Source: Nitrolancea sp040255925
Lineage (GTDB): Bacteria; Chloroflexota; Chloroflexia; Thermomicrobiales; Thermomicrobiaceae
Direction of reading: 5' to 3'
NCBI GenBank assembly: GCA_040255925.1
Contig: JBDZVX010000056.1
Span: 1 to 16,102, forward strand
Length of the DNA: 16,102 nt
Shown: piece after piece, positions 7,196-15,063 of the stretch
Layout of the letters: the number at the start of each line of letters is the position of its first letter
Numbering within the stretch: position 1 is the first letter of the stretch
Program-made: the position numbers and the translations under genes
The notes under the pieces: generated by a model
The model's input: only the letters and a program-made list of their open reading frames with translations
Told to the model about the DNA's origin: nothing
Database searches by the model: none

Positions 7196-8056
7196 CTACT
7201 CCCTGGTCTCCCGTGTCGCGACGCCGATGCTCGGAATCCCGATCACGCTGGCAAATCGATCTCTCTGAGTTCGGCTGGGCAACCATGTTACCGGAATATA
7301 CCAAATACTGCTGAATCGCTTCCGAACGATTAGCGGCGCAGATGGCAGGTCGGCATCATTCAGCACGGCCGTGGGATTATCCCGCACGATCGCCTCGGCG
7401 GCGGCCGGGCCGATCAGGCGCTTCACCAGGCGCGCGGCCGCGCGCAGGCGGGGGGCACCGTCATCCAACGAACGGTGGCCGGAGCCAAGGAAGCTGATCA
7501 GTCCCCGCTCGACGAGGCTTTGCGCGTGTTGGCGTGTCGCCCGTCCGAAAGCACCAAGCAGGCTCGCGGCCGTCACCTGGAGCCGCACGCCCCGGCGTAC
7601 GAGGTCGGCCGCGAAATCGGCATCGCCGGCGATGATCTCCTGGCGCGCGGCATGGGCGATAATCGGCCGGAGTCCGGCATGTTGCAGTCGTTCCAGCACG
7701 TCGCCGGCGAACGGCGGCCAGCGGCGCTCCGGCGGGGCGACCAGCAGATAACGGCCGCCATTGATGCCGAGCGCGCGGGCGCCCGCTCCGAGATCTGCCA
7801 GCGCGGGCGAAAGGGTCACCTCGAAGGCGCCAACCAGGTTGACCGGCAGATCATGGGCTTGCGCGGCCGATCGCAAGTCGCTCAGCCGCTCGGCAGCCAG
7901 CGCCGGGTAGCCGGGCATGAAGCAGTTGTAGCGGGCCACGGCGACGACGGTCTGGATGCCTTCACGGGCCGCCAGCGCCAGCATCGCTAGCGCCTCGTCC
8001 AGGTCGCGCGGGCCGTCTTCCAGGCCGGGCAGCACGTGGGCGTGGAGGTCAATCAT
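7196..8056 (-). CDS. CpsB/CapC/YwqE-type PHP tyrosine phosphatase homologue with degenerate active site
   Basis: A 286-residue protein whose scaffold matches the CpsB family, manganese-dependent PHP-fold phosphatases that dephosphorylate the BY-kinase controlling polysaccharide polymerisation. The N-terminus is canonical (HAH at 5-7, LPGLEDG at 9-15), as are LQVTAASLLGAFGR at 160-173 and IIAH at 133-136. Most other metal-ligand sites are altered: the usual TPH near 42 reads VAR, the usual Glu of LLIE/LLVE near 106 is Ala, the IAHxER signature reads IAHAARQ, and the usual SDAH near 194-196 reads SGHR. The frame is intact, so this looks like substitution rather than frameshift. It also has about 40 extra C-terminal residues of lower G+C. 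ATG 8054-8056 overlaps the pglF-like stop by 8 bp. Likely a pseudo-enzyme or a gene at an early stage of decay; a binding or regulatory role is inference. No cognate kinase is in the window. Confidence 0.88.
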   Translation of the reverse strand: MIDLHAHVLPGLEDGPRDLDEALAMLALAAREGIQTVVAVARYNCFMPGYPALAAERLSDLRSAAQAHDLPVNLVGAFEVTLSPALADLGAGARALGINGGRYLLVAPPERRWPPFAGDVLERLQHAGLRPIIAHAARQEIIAGDADFAADLVRRGVRLQVTAASLLGAFGRATRQHAQSLVERGLISFLGSGHRSLDDGAPRLRAAARLVKRLIGPAAAEAIVRDNPTAVLNDADLPSAPLIVRKRFSSIWYIPVTWLPSRTQRDRFASVIGIPSIGVATRETRE

Positions 8057-10070
8057 CGCCCACCACCTTCAGCCGTGGCACGCCGCCCTCAACCAACGGA
8101 CTGGCCGGGCGGGTGATGACGCGGACGGGCGCGGGCTGCCGCGGCGGAACCGCGCCGGGCGAGCCGGGCTGGTACTCGGGCACGAGCGCACGGAACGCCC
8201 GGCGGATCTCCTCCGGGTCACCCTCGCGCGCGGCGGCCGCTAGGGTGTCGATTGCGAGCGCGAGCCCCACCGGCATCTGGTCGCTAGCGTTGGCCGCGAT
8301 AAAGATCTTCTCGTGGAGCGTCCGATCGTACCGTTCGCCCGGCAGGAAGAGCTCCTCGTAGAGCTTCTCGCCGGGCCGCGCGCCGGTATAGATGACGTCG
8401 ATATCTTCGCCCACCTCCAGGCCGGAGAGGCGGATCAAGTCGTGGGCGAGATCCAGGATGCGGACCGGCCCGCCCATGTCGAACACGAACACCTCGCCGC
8501 CGTGGCCGAGCGCGGCCGCCTGCAGCAGGAGTTGCACCGCCTCGGGGATCGTCATGAAGAAGCGCGTCATCTCCGGGTGCGTCACCGTCACCGGGCCGCC
8601 CCGCGCGATCTGATCCTTCATCGTCAGGACGACGCTGCCACGGCTGCCCAGGACATTCCCGAAGCGGGTGATCATGTAGGCGCTGCCGGCCTCGCGGGCC
8701 GATTCGTGGACCAGCAGCTCGGCCGCGCGCTTGCTCGCGCCCATGACGTTCGCCGGCCGGACGGCCTTGTCGGTCGATACGAAGACGAACCGCTCGACCC
8801 CGGCCTCCCGCGCCGCATCCAGCACGTTGCGGGTGCCCAGCACGTTGTTGGTGACCGCTTCGGCCGGATTCAGCTCCATCAGCGGCACGTGCTTGTGCGC
8901 CGCCGCGTGGAAGACGATCTCGGGCTGGTACGCCGCGAACACCCCGCGGATGCGCTCCGCGTGACTGATGTCGGCGATGACCGCGTGTAGCCGGGTAGCC
9001 GGCACCCGGGGCGGTTCGCTGGCGGAAGGGGGCTCGTTGCGCTGATTGCGGAGCAGCTCCCGCTCAATGCTGAAGATCGAGTTCTCGCCGTGGCCAAGCA
9101 GTACCAGGTCGCTCGGCCGGCAGCGGAACACCTGGCGGCTCAGCTCGCTGCCGATCGAGCCGCCCGCGCCGGTGATCAGCACGCGCTTACCGCGCAACAG
9201 TTCGGAGACGGCGGCGAGGTCGGTCTGAATCGGCTCGCGCCGGAGGAGGTCCTCGATCTCGACATCGCGGATCTGGTCGACGTGCACGGTGCCGTCGAGC
9301 AGCTCGTAGAGGCCGGGCAGGATCTTCGGGGTGATACCGGTGAGCTTGCAGTTCGCGACGACCTCGCGGATCACCCGCCCCGGCGCGGTCGGCATCGCGA
9401 TGATCACCCGGCCGACCCGGTGCTGTTGGACGATGGCCGGCAGATCCCGGCAGGTACCGAGCACCGGCACGCCGCGAACGCGCATGTGCTGCTTGGCCGG
9501 GTCATCATCAAGGAAGCCGAGGACGTCGAAGCCGAGCTGGGCGTTGCGTCGCAGCTCGCGGGCGGTCATCGCCCCGGCCGCGCCGGCGCCAATGATCACG
9601 GTCGGCATGGCCAGCGATTGCGGCTTGGGTGTGGCGGTTATCGCGGCCACCAGGCCGGTGAGCAAGCGGGGACCGCCGGCGGTGGGCAGCGCCATCGCGA
9701 AGAAGATGAAGGGTACCGAACGGGGAATGTGATCGAAGCGCGGAACGTCCGCCATCGCCAGGAGTGCGTAGCACCCGGCCACGAGCGCGGTGCCGGCCGC
9801 GACGGCTCCGACAATGAGCGCGGCGTCCTCAAGCGACGCGTACTTCCAGTACCGGGAGTAGAGTCCCGCCCGGCGGAAGACGACCGGCACGATGAGTGTC
9901 ACCAGGCTCACGAAGAGCAGGCACTCGATCCACCAGCCGCTGATCCAGAAGCGGTCGAGACGGAGCACGAACGCCAGGTAGGCCGCGGCGGGCAGCAGGA
10001 ACAGATCCAGCACAAAGAAGTGCCGGTTCCGGAGGCGAATCATGCTCCCGGTCAATGTCACCCGACCCAT
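8049..10070 (-). CDS. pglF: PglF/WbpM/CapD-type membrane UDP-GlcNAc 4,6-dehydratase
   Basis: About 673 residues from ATG 10068-10070: four membrane helices (roughly 18-38, 48-66, 82-104, 118-140), a first Rossmann domain with IIGAGAAGA near 159-167 and GFLDDDP, then the catalytic SDR domain starting LITGAGGSIGSE near 298-309. STDK at 432-435 and MGASK at 443-447 are the hallmark in which the usual YxxxK is replaced by MxxxK, as in WbpM, PglF and FlaA1. It converts UDP-GlcNAc to UDP-2-acetamido-2,6-dideoxy-4-hexulose, the substrate for the PglE-like aminotransferase at the other end of the operon. Full-length membrane forms like this retain C5 configuration. A Pro/Ser-rich insert lies near 346-358. 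The frame extends to a TTG at 10164-10166 without family support; ATG 10041-10043 is an alternative start. It is the first gene of the operon and very rich in G+C. Confidence 0.92.
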   Translation of the reverse strand: MGRVTLTGSMIRLRNRHFFVLDLFLLPAAAYLAFVLRLDRFWISGWWIECLLFVSLVTLIVPVVFRRAGLYSRYWKYASLEDAALIVGAVAAGTALVAGCYALLAMADVPRFDHIPRSVPFIFFAMALPTAGGPRLLTGLVAAITATPKPQSLAMPTVIIGAGAAGAMTARELRRNAQLGFDVLGFLDDDPAKQHMRVRGVPVLGTCRDLPAIVQQHRVGRVIIAMPTAPGRVIREVVANCKLTGITPKILPGLYELLDGTVHVDQIRDVEIEDLLRREPIQTDLAAVSELLRGKRVLITGAGGSIGSELSRQVFRCRPSDLVLLGHGENSIFSIERELLRNQRNEPPSASEPPRVPATRLHAVIADISHAERIRGVFAAYQPEIVFHAAAHKHVPLMELNPAEAVTNNVLGTRNVLDAAREAGVERFVFVSTDKAVRPANVMGASKRAAELLVHESAREAGSAYMITRFGNVLGSRGSVVLTMKDQIARGGPVTVTHPEMTRFFMTIPEAVQLLLQAAALGHGGEVFVFDMGGPVRILDLAHDLIRLSGLEVGEDIDVIYTGARPGEKLYEELFLPGERYDRTLHEKIFIAANASDQMPVGLALAIDTLAAAAREGDPEEIRRAFRALVPEYQPGSPGAVPPRQPAPVRVITRPASPLVEGGVPRLKVVGDD

Positions 10071-10234
10071 GCCATCACCATCCGACGTTCGCCGCGCCAC
10101 GTGCCCCGTACCGGAAAGCGTCGGGACGAGCAGGTGCCGCGCACGGGACCGCCGTACGCGGAGCAAGCAACCGCGGCTGGTTGAACGGGGTGATCCATGA
10201 TGAGAGCCCGGCCGAGCGGCTCACTCTGAGATGA

Positions 10235-10252
10235 CAGGTCAATGGTGACCTG
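10235..10252. repeat. Inverted repeat CAGGTCA-ATGG-TGACCTG
   Basis: Perfect 7-bp arms around 4 nt, about 165 bp upstream of the pglF-like start. It could form a small RNA hairpin in the operon leader or be an operator for a dimeric regulator. No second copy was noticed nearby. Confidence 0.4.
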
Positions 10253-10702
10253 CTTTGCCCGCACGTGGTGTTGCAACCCCAATCGCTCCTCAGTCCCCGC
10301 GGCTGGATGATCCCCGAACCACCAATCCGGCACGGGCGAACGGTTCGCTCCGCGCCTGACCGGTTCCCTCGACACACGGTCCGTGGCTGGCGCCCCACCC
10401 TCGATCGGAGTGGCGGCTCCCAATTCCCGATGTCGTCACACGTGCCGTCCCACACTCGCGCGCCACACAAGATCGACAAAGGGATCTCCACACTTGGATT
10501 TTCCTCTACTTTGTCATGCCGGGCATCGGTATTCTGACCTAGATTTGTCGAGAGGACATGCTTAATATTTTCGCAGGCGGCTAGTTCCGAGGACAAGTCA
10601 CAATACTACATACACTACGCGTATGGCCATAGTGCGTCTCATTGTGAAGAGGCCAGGCAGCGGTGGGGAAGGGGGTACCGGCTCAGCCGCCGGGTCATCT
10701 CG

Positions 10703-10732
10703 GCCACCGGCTGGGATCGGGTAGCCGGTGGC
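10703..10732 (-). terminator. Stem-loop after the LuxR-type regulator gene
   Basis: Perfect 10-bp arms GCCACCGGCT and AGCCGGTGGC with a 10-nt loop, 54 bp beyond the stop of the minus-strand gene at 10787. The position suits transcription termination between that gene and the polysaccharide operon, but no U-rich tail follows, so it may be an imperfect terminator or an RNA-stabilising hairpin. Confidence 0.45.
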
Positions 10733-10786
10733 GTCATGGGTTCGGCATCCCTGGGGCGGTCGAGCTTGCTGGAGTCGCCACGCCGC

Positions 10787-13192
10787 CTACGACGAGGACT
10801 CCAGCGCCGCGATCCAGGCGCCGATCTGGGCCCGGCCGGCGAATGCCAATTTTTTCAGGATATTGGCAACGTGGGCGTCAACCGTTCGCTTCGAGAGGAC
10901 CAAGCGGCTGGCGATCTCCCGGTTGGTCAGCCCCTCGGCCACCAGCGCGGCGACTTCCCGCTCGCGCGGGGTCAGCGGGCACGTCCGGTCCTTGCCGCTC
11001 AGTTTCGCCACGAGCGGCACCGGTGGGACCGGCTGCCGGTCAATCGGCGTGGTATCGATTACCTGCTCCCGCGACATCGACCGGCCTGCCTCCCACGCCG
11101 CACGGAATCCCTCGTCTCCAAGCTCGGCCCGTGCTTCCGTAAGGAGCCGGTCATACTCCGGAGAATCGGAGACGTCGGCCCCGATGAGATCACGCAGGGC
11201 AGCCGCCATCCCGCCCAAGCGAGCCGCTTGCTCGGCGGCCCCACGCACCGCCGCCACGCCCGCCAGCTTCTCCAGCGTTGCCGCGACTCCCGGCTGATCG
11301 CCAAGCTCCCGCCGCAGGGCCAGGCCGGTCAGCAACAGGCCGTTAGCCCGCTCGGGATCGTTCTGCCGAAGCGCCAACGATCCCAGATGGAGGAGTGTCT
11401 GCGCGACGCCCCAGGTATGACCGAGCTCTCGCCGGAGGGCTAAGCTTTCGGTCAGTAGGGATTCGGCCCGCTGGTAGCCGCCCTGCTGCTCGGCCACCGT
11501 CGCCAGAAACGAGAGCGAGACCGCGATTCCCCGGCGATCTTGGAGGTCGCGGAAGAGCGAAAGAGACTCCTCGACGCACTCCCGGGTGAGATCTAGATTG
11601 CCCTGGAAGCGAGCGACCGCCCCACGCAAGGCGAGCGTGGTTGCCATCCCGACACGGTCACCGATCCGCCGGAACAAGGATAAGCTCTCGGCAGTCAACT
11701 CCAACGCGGAAGGGAACTGACTCCGGATGGCCGCCATCGCCGCCGCCGCGTTGAGCGCGTTGGCCTGGATACTCGCCGGGATCACCGGCTCGCTCGTGCG
11801 CAATAGCGCGATGGCCCGCTCGATCCAGGGCTGGCCGTCGTCCAGGTGGTCACTGAGGTACCAGAAACGCCAGATCGCACCCGCCAGTCGCACCTCGGTC
11901 TCGATCTGGCCGGTCTCGAGCGTCCACTCCAATGCCGCGCGCAGATTGGCGTGCTCCCGTTCCAGCCGGTCAAGCCATTTCGTCTGGTCCGGCCCGAGCA
12001 ACTCCTGCTCCGCCGCCTCGGCCACGTCCAGAAAATAGTCGGCATGCCGGCGGCGGATCACGTCCTCCTCCTGGCTCTCCGCCAGCCGTTGGCGTCCATA
12101 TTGCCGCAGCGTTTCCTGGAGCCGGTATCGTACGGTGCCATCGGGAGATGTCTCGACCATCACCAGCGATTTGTCTACCAAGGCGCCCACGAGATCCAGC
12201 ACGGCATCAGGCTCCACGTCCTCGCCGGCGATCACCGCACCGGCCATCTCCAGGGTCCAGCCGCTGGCGAAGACCGAGAGCCGGTTGAAGACGAGGCGCT
12301 CCGGGAGACTCAGCAGGTCGTAGCTCCAATCGATCGTCGCCCGGAGGGTCCGGTGGCGCGCCGGAGCGGTTCGATGGCCACTGGTGAGCAGGCCCAGACT
12401 GTCCTCAAGCCGCAACAGCAACTCATGCACCGGAAACAACCGGACCCGCGCCGCGGCCAGCTCGATCGCGAGTGGCAGCCCATCCAGCCGGCTGCAAATT
12501 CGGGCGACGGCCGGGGCGTTCTGGCGCGTGATGGCGAAGTCCGGCTGGTTGACGCGTACCCGGTCGACGAAAAGGGGGACCGCGTCATAGCGCAGGAGGG
12601 ATTCGACATCGGAAAAATGCCGGGGGTCCGGAACCGCAAGCGGCGCAACCGGCCAGATACGCTCCCCCGGAATCCGCAGGGGCTCCCGGCTGGTGGCAAT
12701 CAGTTGGAGGTCCGGCGCGCTGCTCAGCAAGCGATCCGCCAACGACGCGCAGCCCCCGATCAGGTGACCGCAGGTATCCAGGATGAGCAGAAGTTGGCGG
12801 CTCCGCAGCGCATCCCGGAGCGAATCGATCAGCGGACGGCCTCGCTCTTCCCGGACGCCGAGCACCTCGGCAACCGCACGCGGAATGAACGCGGGATCGT
12901 TGAGACTGGACAGATCGACCAGCCAGACGCCATCCCGATACTGGTCTCGCAGCTCCATGACGGCCTGCACCGCGAGCCGGGTCTTTCCGACTCCGCCCGG
13001 CCCGGTAAAGGTCAGCAACCGGGTAGCGGGGAGGAGTCCCTTGATCTCGGCGATCTCCTGATGGCGCCCAAGGAAGCTGGTGAGCTGCAGCGGAATGTTC
13101 GTCTGGCCGGCGTCCTCAAACCTCGGCAACCGAGAAAGAGCAACGGGTTCACTGAAACGAGCCCGGTCCATCCCCGCCCACGCGGTGTTCAT
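10787..13192 (-). CDS. STAND ATPase-TPR-LuxR transcriptional regulator
   Basis: About 801 residues from ATG 13190-13192 with GAAGG upstream; the frame stays open to a TTG at 13301-13303, and a GTG at 13244-13246 is another possible start. In order: a short N-terminus, a P-loop ATPase with GPGGVGKT at 64-71, Walker B LLILD ending at Asp139, the TSREPLRIPGE motif near 167-177 and LDGLPLAIELAAAR near 236-249, a winged-helix-like part, tetratricopeptide-like repeats of about 40 residues near 450-690 (ESLSLFR, ESLALRRELG), and a C-terminal LuxR DNA-binding domain (LTPREREVAALVAEGLTNRE at its start). Such proteins are signal-gated activators. The segment after Walker B reads DTCGH where relatives usually have DNCEH, so a conserved acidic residue is lost. 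It lies upstream of and parallel to the polysaccharide operon; control of that operon is only a possibility. Confidence 0.92.
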   Translation of the reverse strand: MNTAWAGMDRARFSEPVALSRLPRFEDAGQTNIPLQLTSFLGRHQEIAEIKGLLPATRLLTFTGPGGVGKTRLAVQAVMELRDQYRDGVWLVDLSSLNDPAFIPRAVAEVLGVREERGRPLIDSLRDALRSRQLLLILDTCGHLIGGCASLADRLLSSAPDLQLIATSREPLRIPGERIWPVAPLAVPDPRHFSDVESLLRYDAVPLFVDRVRVNQPDFAITRQNAPAVARICSRLDGLPLAIELAAARVRLFPVHELLLRLEDSLGLLTSGHRTAPARHRTLRATIDWSYDLLSLPERLVFNRLSVFASGWTLEMAGAVIAGEDVEPDAVLDLVGALVDKSLVMVETSPDGTVRYRLQETLRQYGRQRLAESQEEDVIRRRHADYFLDVAEAAEQELLGPDQTKWLDRLEREHANLRAALEWTLETGQIETEVRLAGAIWRFWYLSDHLDDGQPWIERAIALLRTSEPVIPASIQANALNAAAAMAAIRSQFPSALELTAESLSLFRRIGDRVGMATTLALRGAVARFQGNLDLTRECVEESLSLFRDLQDRRGIAVSLSFLATVAEQQGGYQRAESLLTESLALRRELGHTWGVAQTLLHLGSLALRQNDPERANGLLLTGLALRRELGDQPGVAATLEKLAGVAAVRGAAEQAARLGGMAAALRDLIGADVSDSPEYDRLLTEARAELGDEGFRAAWEAGRSMSREQVIDTTPIDRQPVPPVPLVAKLSGKDRTCPLTPREREVAALVAEGLTNREIASRLVLSKRTVDAHVANILKKLAFAGRAQIGAWIAALESSS

Positions 13193-13984
13193 TCCGTCAA
13201 TGCCTTCTTTCCAGAGCGCGAGCTGCTGACCGATATCAAACGTCACTGACCCGTCGGATCGGTGAGGCACACGGAGCGCGGATACGGACCTGGACCCGAG
13301 CAACCGCCGTCGGGCAGTCGAGATCCGCTCGGTGGCAAGCCCCTTCGCGTCGATTCGTCCAGCGCAACGACTTCTCGTTCTTTGATCGGTAACGAGATCC
13401 AGCCCAGTGCACCAAGCGTGACGCTACCGGCTCCTGCCGGTCCCCCTCGACACGGTGCCAGTTACTACCAATATGTGGTTATGTGGTCGCGAGACCCTGG
13501 TCTTCTTACATCCCCGCCGTCCGCTCGTGGCAGAAAAGGACGTTGGTCAACGGCGCCGTGCCCGGATGCCGGTGCTGGCGGACCAGTCTGTCGGCGACCG
13601 AAACTCACGGTAGGCGGAATCGAACCCGGGCGCGCACTGCACCCAGGCAAGCTCGCAGCTTCACGCCCTCTTCCCGGCGCACCGCCGGACGCAGCCAAGC
13701 CGCGGCAGGCTCAGTGGCTCTTGGCTCGTGATCTCGGGCAAATCATTGCTTGTGCCTTATACCGGCCCGCTCTTTCCCCCGGTGAGTAGAGACCGCATCT
13801 TCGAGTGTGGCCCAGCGATCTGTCCTGGAGCCAGTCCCACCTGCTCCGAACGGCCGGCCGCTGGGTCGTCAAGGGGTAATCAGCATCTAGGGTAGCATGC
13901 TCACTAGGCAATATCCAGTAATTGACTATACTAGTAGTACAGGTACCGGGTTCGCGGAGAGCGTGAAAAACGAGGGGAGAGGGC
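13193..13984. other. 792-bp intergenic region between two divergent regulators
   Basis: Lies between the LuxR-type gene (leftward) and the XRE gene (rightward), so it should hold both promoters. The longest frames have no recognisable protein features. The last 130 bp before 13985 are clearly richer in A+T than the rest. A short hairpin (AAGCT-CGC-AGCTT, 13649-13661) and a tRNA T-loop-like string near 13618-13629 were seen; neither is part of a complete RNA gene. Confidence 0.5.
13901..13949 (+). promoter_or_regulatory. Candidate promoter/operator of the XRE regulator gene
   Basis: An A+T-rich patch 40-80 bp upstream of the start holds TATACT at 13927-13932, a good -10 match but with a poor -35 (CTAGGC). 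Alternatively TTGACT at 13922-13927 could be a -35 with a weak -10. The 8-bp palindrome TACTAGTA at 13929-13936 overlaps the -10 and could be a repressor site, for example for autoregulation. The ribosome site GGGGAG at 13974-13979 is strong. Confidence 0.3.
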
Positions 13985-14902
13985 ATGGCTCACGAGGAAC
14001 GACGCCGGCAACTGGCCGACTTTCTCCGAGCCTGTCGGGAGAACCTGCAACCACAGGATGTCGGGATTCCAGCCGGACAATCGCGGAGGCGGACCAAGGG
14101 ACTCCGGCGAGAGGAAGTGGCGGATCTGGCCGGTATCAGCGTCACCTGGTACGCCTGGATCGAACAGGCGCGCGACATTACCGTATCGAGCAACGTGTTG
14201 CAGCGCCTGGCTGACGCGCTCCAGTTGCGTCCCACCGAGCGGGAATATCTGTTCACGCTCGCGACGCCGGAGCGGCGAGCCACCGCCGATGACGCGGAGG
14301 AATTGGTGACTCCCGCCCTGCAGGCCGTCCTGAGCTGCTATGGCGTCAATCCCGCATATCTCTACGGGCGGCGATTAGACATTCTGGCCTCGAATGAGGC
14401 CGCGCGGGCGGTCTTTATCGATCACACGAAGCTCCCGGTCCGGGAACGGAACGTGGTCTGGCAAATGTTCATGAACCCGGTGACCCGCCAGTTCATCCTC
14501 GATTGGGAGGCCAACGCGAAGGGACTCCTGTCGATTCTCCGGGCCAACTGGGGGCGCCATCCCGGTGACCCCGCGTTTGCCGAACTGATCACGGAGCTCG
14601 AGCAGGGGAGCCCGGAGTTCCGGGCGTGGTGGGCTTCTCACGATGTGGTCGGTCGACCGGTTGAGCGAAAGGAGCTCGATCATCCCCTTATCGGCCGGTT
14701 GGCGTTCCGGCAAAACGGTTTTCAGGTGGTGGATTGCCCCGATCTCACCATGGTGCTCTACACGCCCTGGCCCGGGACGGACACCGCCGAGAAGCTGCAA
14801 CGTCTAGCCGCGTCCTCGGGGTACCCCGCTGGCAGCGCCCGAATCCCTTCGGCAACGAGATCTCCGGAACCGGAGGATGTCGCTGACCGGCAGCCCGGTT
14901 GA
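13985..14902 (+). CDS. XRE-family regulator with MmyB-like ligand-binding domain
   Basis: A 305-residue DNA-binding regulator. The N-terminal part carries RRRTKGLRREEVADLAGIS at 34-52 followed by VTWYAWIEQARD at 53-64 and VLQRLADALQL at 71-81, the characteristic helix-turn-helix of MmyB-type regulators. The C-terminal two thirds (about 105-275) match the MmyB-like ligand-binding domain: ILASNEAARAVF, a WQMFMNP-type segment (usual family form xxxMF.DP), RANWGRHPGDPAF and a HPLIGRL.F stretch. Relatives bind a hydrophobic ligand and often control a neighbouring oxidoreductase or their own gene; no such enzyme is next to it here. The start ATG 13985 has GGGGAG 5 nt upstream. The region around the -10 contains a palindrome that could be its site. 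Family is certain; target is unknown. Confidence 0.93.
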   Translation: MAHEERRRQLADFLRACRENLQPQDVGIPAGQSRRRTKGLRREEVADLAGISVTWYAWIEQARDITVSSNVLQRLADALQLRPTEREYLFTLATPERRATADDAEELVTPALQAVLSCYGVNPAYLYGRRLDILASNEAARAVFIDHTKLPVRERNVVWQMFMNPVTRQFILDWEANAKGLLSILRANWGRHPGDPAFAELITELEQGSPEFRAWWASHDVVGRPVERKELDHPLIGRLAFRQNGFQVVDCPDLTMVLYTPWPGTDTAEKLQRLAASSGYPAGSARIPSATRSPEPEDVADRQPG

Positions 14903-14960
14903 CCGTCGAGCCGTTCAGAATTGATCGCGGACCAGGCCGGTGATCAGCTGCTGCTAGAAG

Positions 14961-14999
14961 TTACCCGTTCCGGCCGAGTCGGAGAGATACGCCGGGTAA
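14961..14999 (+). repeat. Nested inverted repeat downstream of the XRE gene
   Basis: Outer arms TTACCCG (14961-14967) and CGGGTAA (14993-14999) enclose inner arms TCCG (14969-14972) and CGGA (14980-14983). It lies 58 bp after the XRE stop and 64 bp before the next gene, so it may end or attenuate transcription between them. There is no T-run, which keeps confidence low. Confidence 0.3.
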
Positions 15000-15063
15000 T
15001 CAAGATCGTGGTTAAGACCCGTTCCCTCGCGCTCTCGTTACCGGGATGACATAATCACGGTGA

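Larger units (their letters stand above)
10071..10786. other. Non-coding region: probable leader and promoter area of the polysaccharide operon
   Basis: 716 bp between the pglF-like start and the LuxR-type regulator stop. Frames here give low-complexity Arg/Ser/Pro-rich peptides typical of chance in G+C-rich DNA. It contains an A+T-richer stretch at about 10490-10640, where the operon promoter is most likely, a 10-bp palindrome TATGGCCATA at 10622-10631, an inverted repeat at 10235-10252 and a stem-loop at 10703-10732. I could not find a convincing -35/-10 pair for the minus strand. Confidence 0.5.

Noticed and set aside
10071..10166. N-terminal extension of the pglF-like protein from a TTG at 10164-10166
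   Set aside because: The extra 32 residues are Arg-rich, lie before the family's usual start at the first membrane helix, and lack a ribosome site.
10075..10596. 173-codon minus-strand frame upstream of the pglF-like gene
   Set aside because: Peptide is low-complexity, Cys/Arg/Ser rich, without any family motif, and overlaps the likely promoter region; typical of chance frames in G+C-rich DNA.
11846..13249. 467-codon plus-strand frame antisense to the LuxR-type gene
   Set aside because: A mirror of the real gene's codon bias; peptide is Arg/Gln/Pro rich and without domain marks. The same holds for long antisense frames at 9090-10184 and 5854-7023.
13490..13510. AGACC-CT-GGTCT palindrome as operator or hairpin
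   Set aside because: Two-nt centre is too tight for an RNA hairpin and there is no second copy or promoter next to it.
13606..13672. tRNA-like string on the minus strand (GGTTCGATTCC type T-loop at about 13618-13629)
   Set aside because: The T-stem pairs at only two positions, no matching acceptor stem or CCA-side pairing is found, and no D-arm or anticodon arm can be placed. At most a chance match or a very decayed tRNA.
13262..13789. 175-codon plus-strand frame in the divergent intergenic region
   Set aside because: Pro/Gly/Ser/Arg-rich peptide without hydrophobic core or motif, no ribosome site; not supported as a gene.
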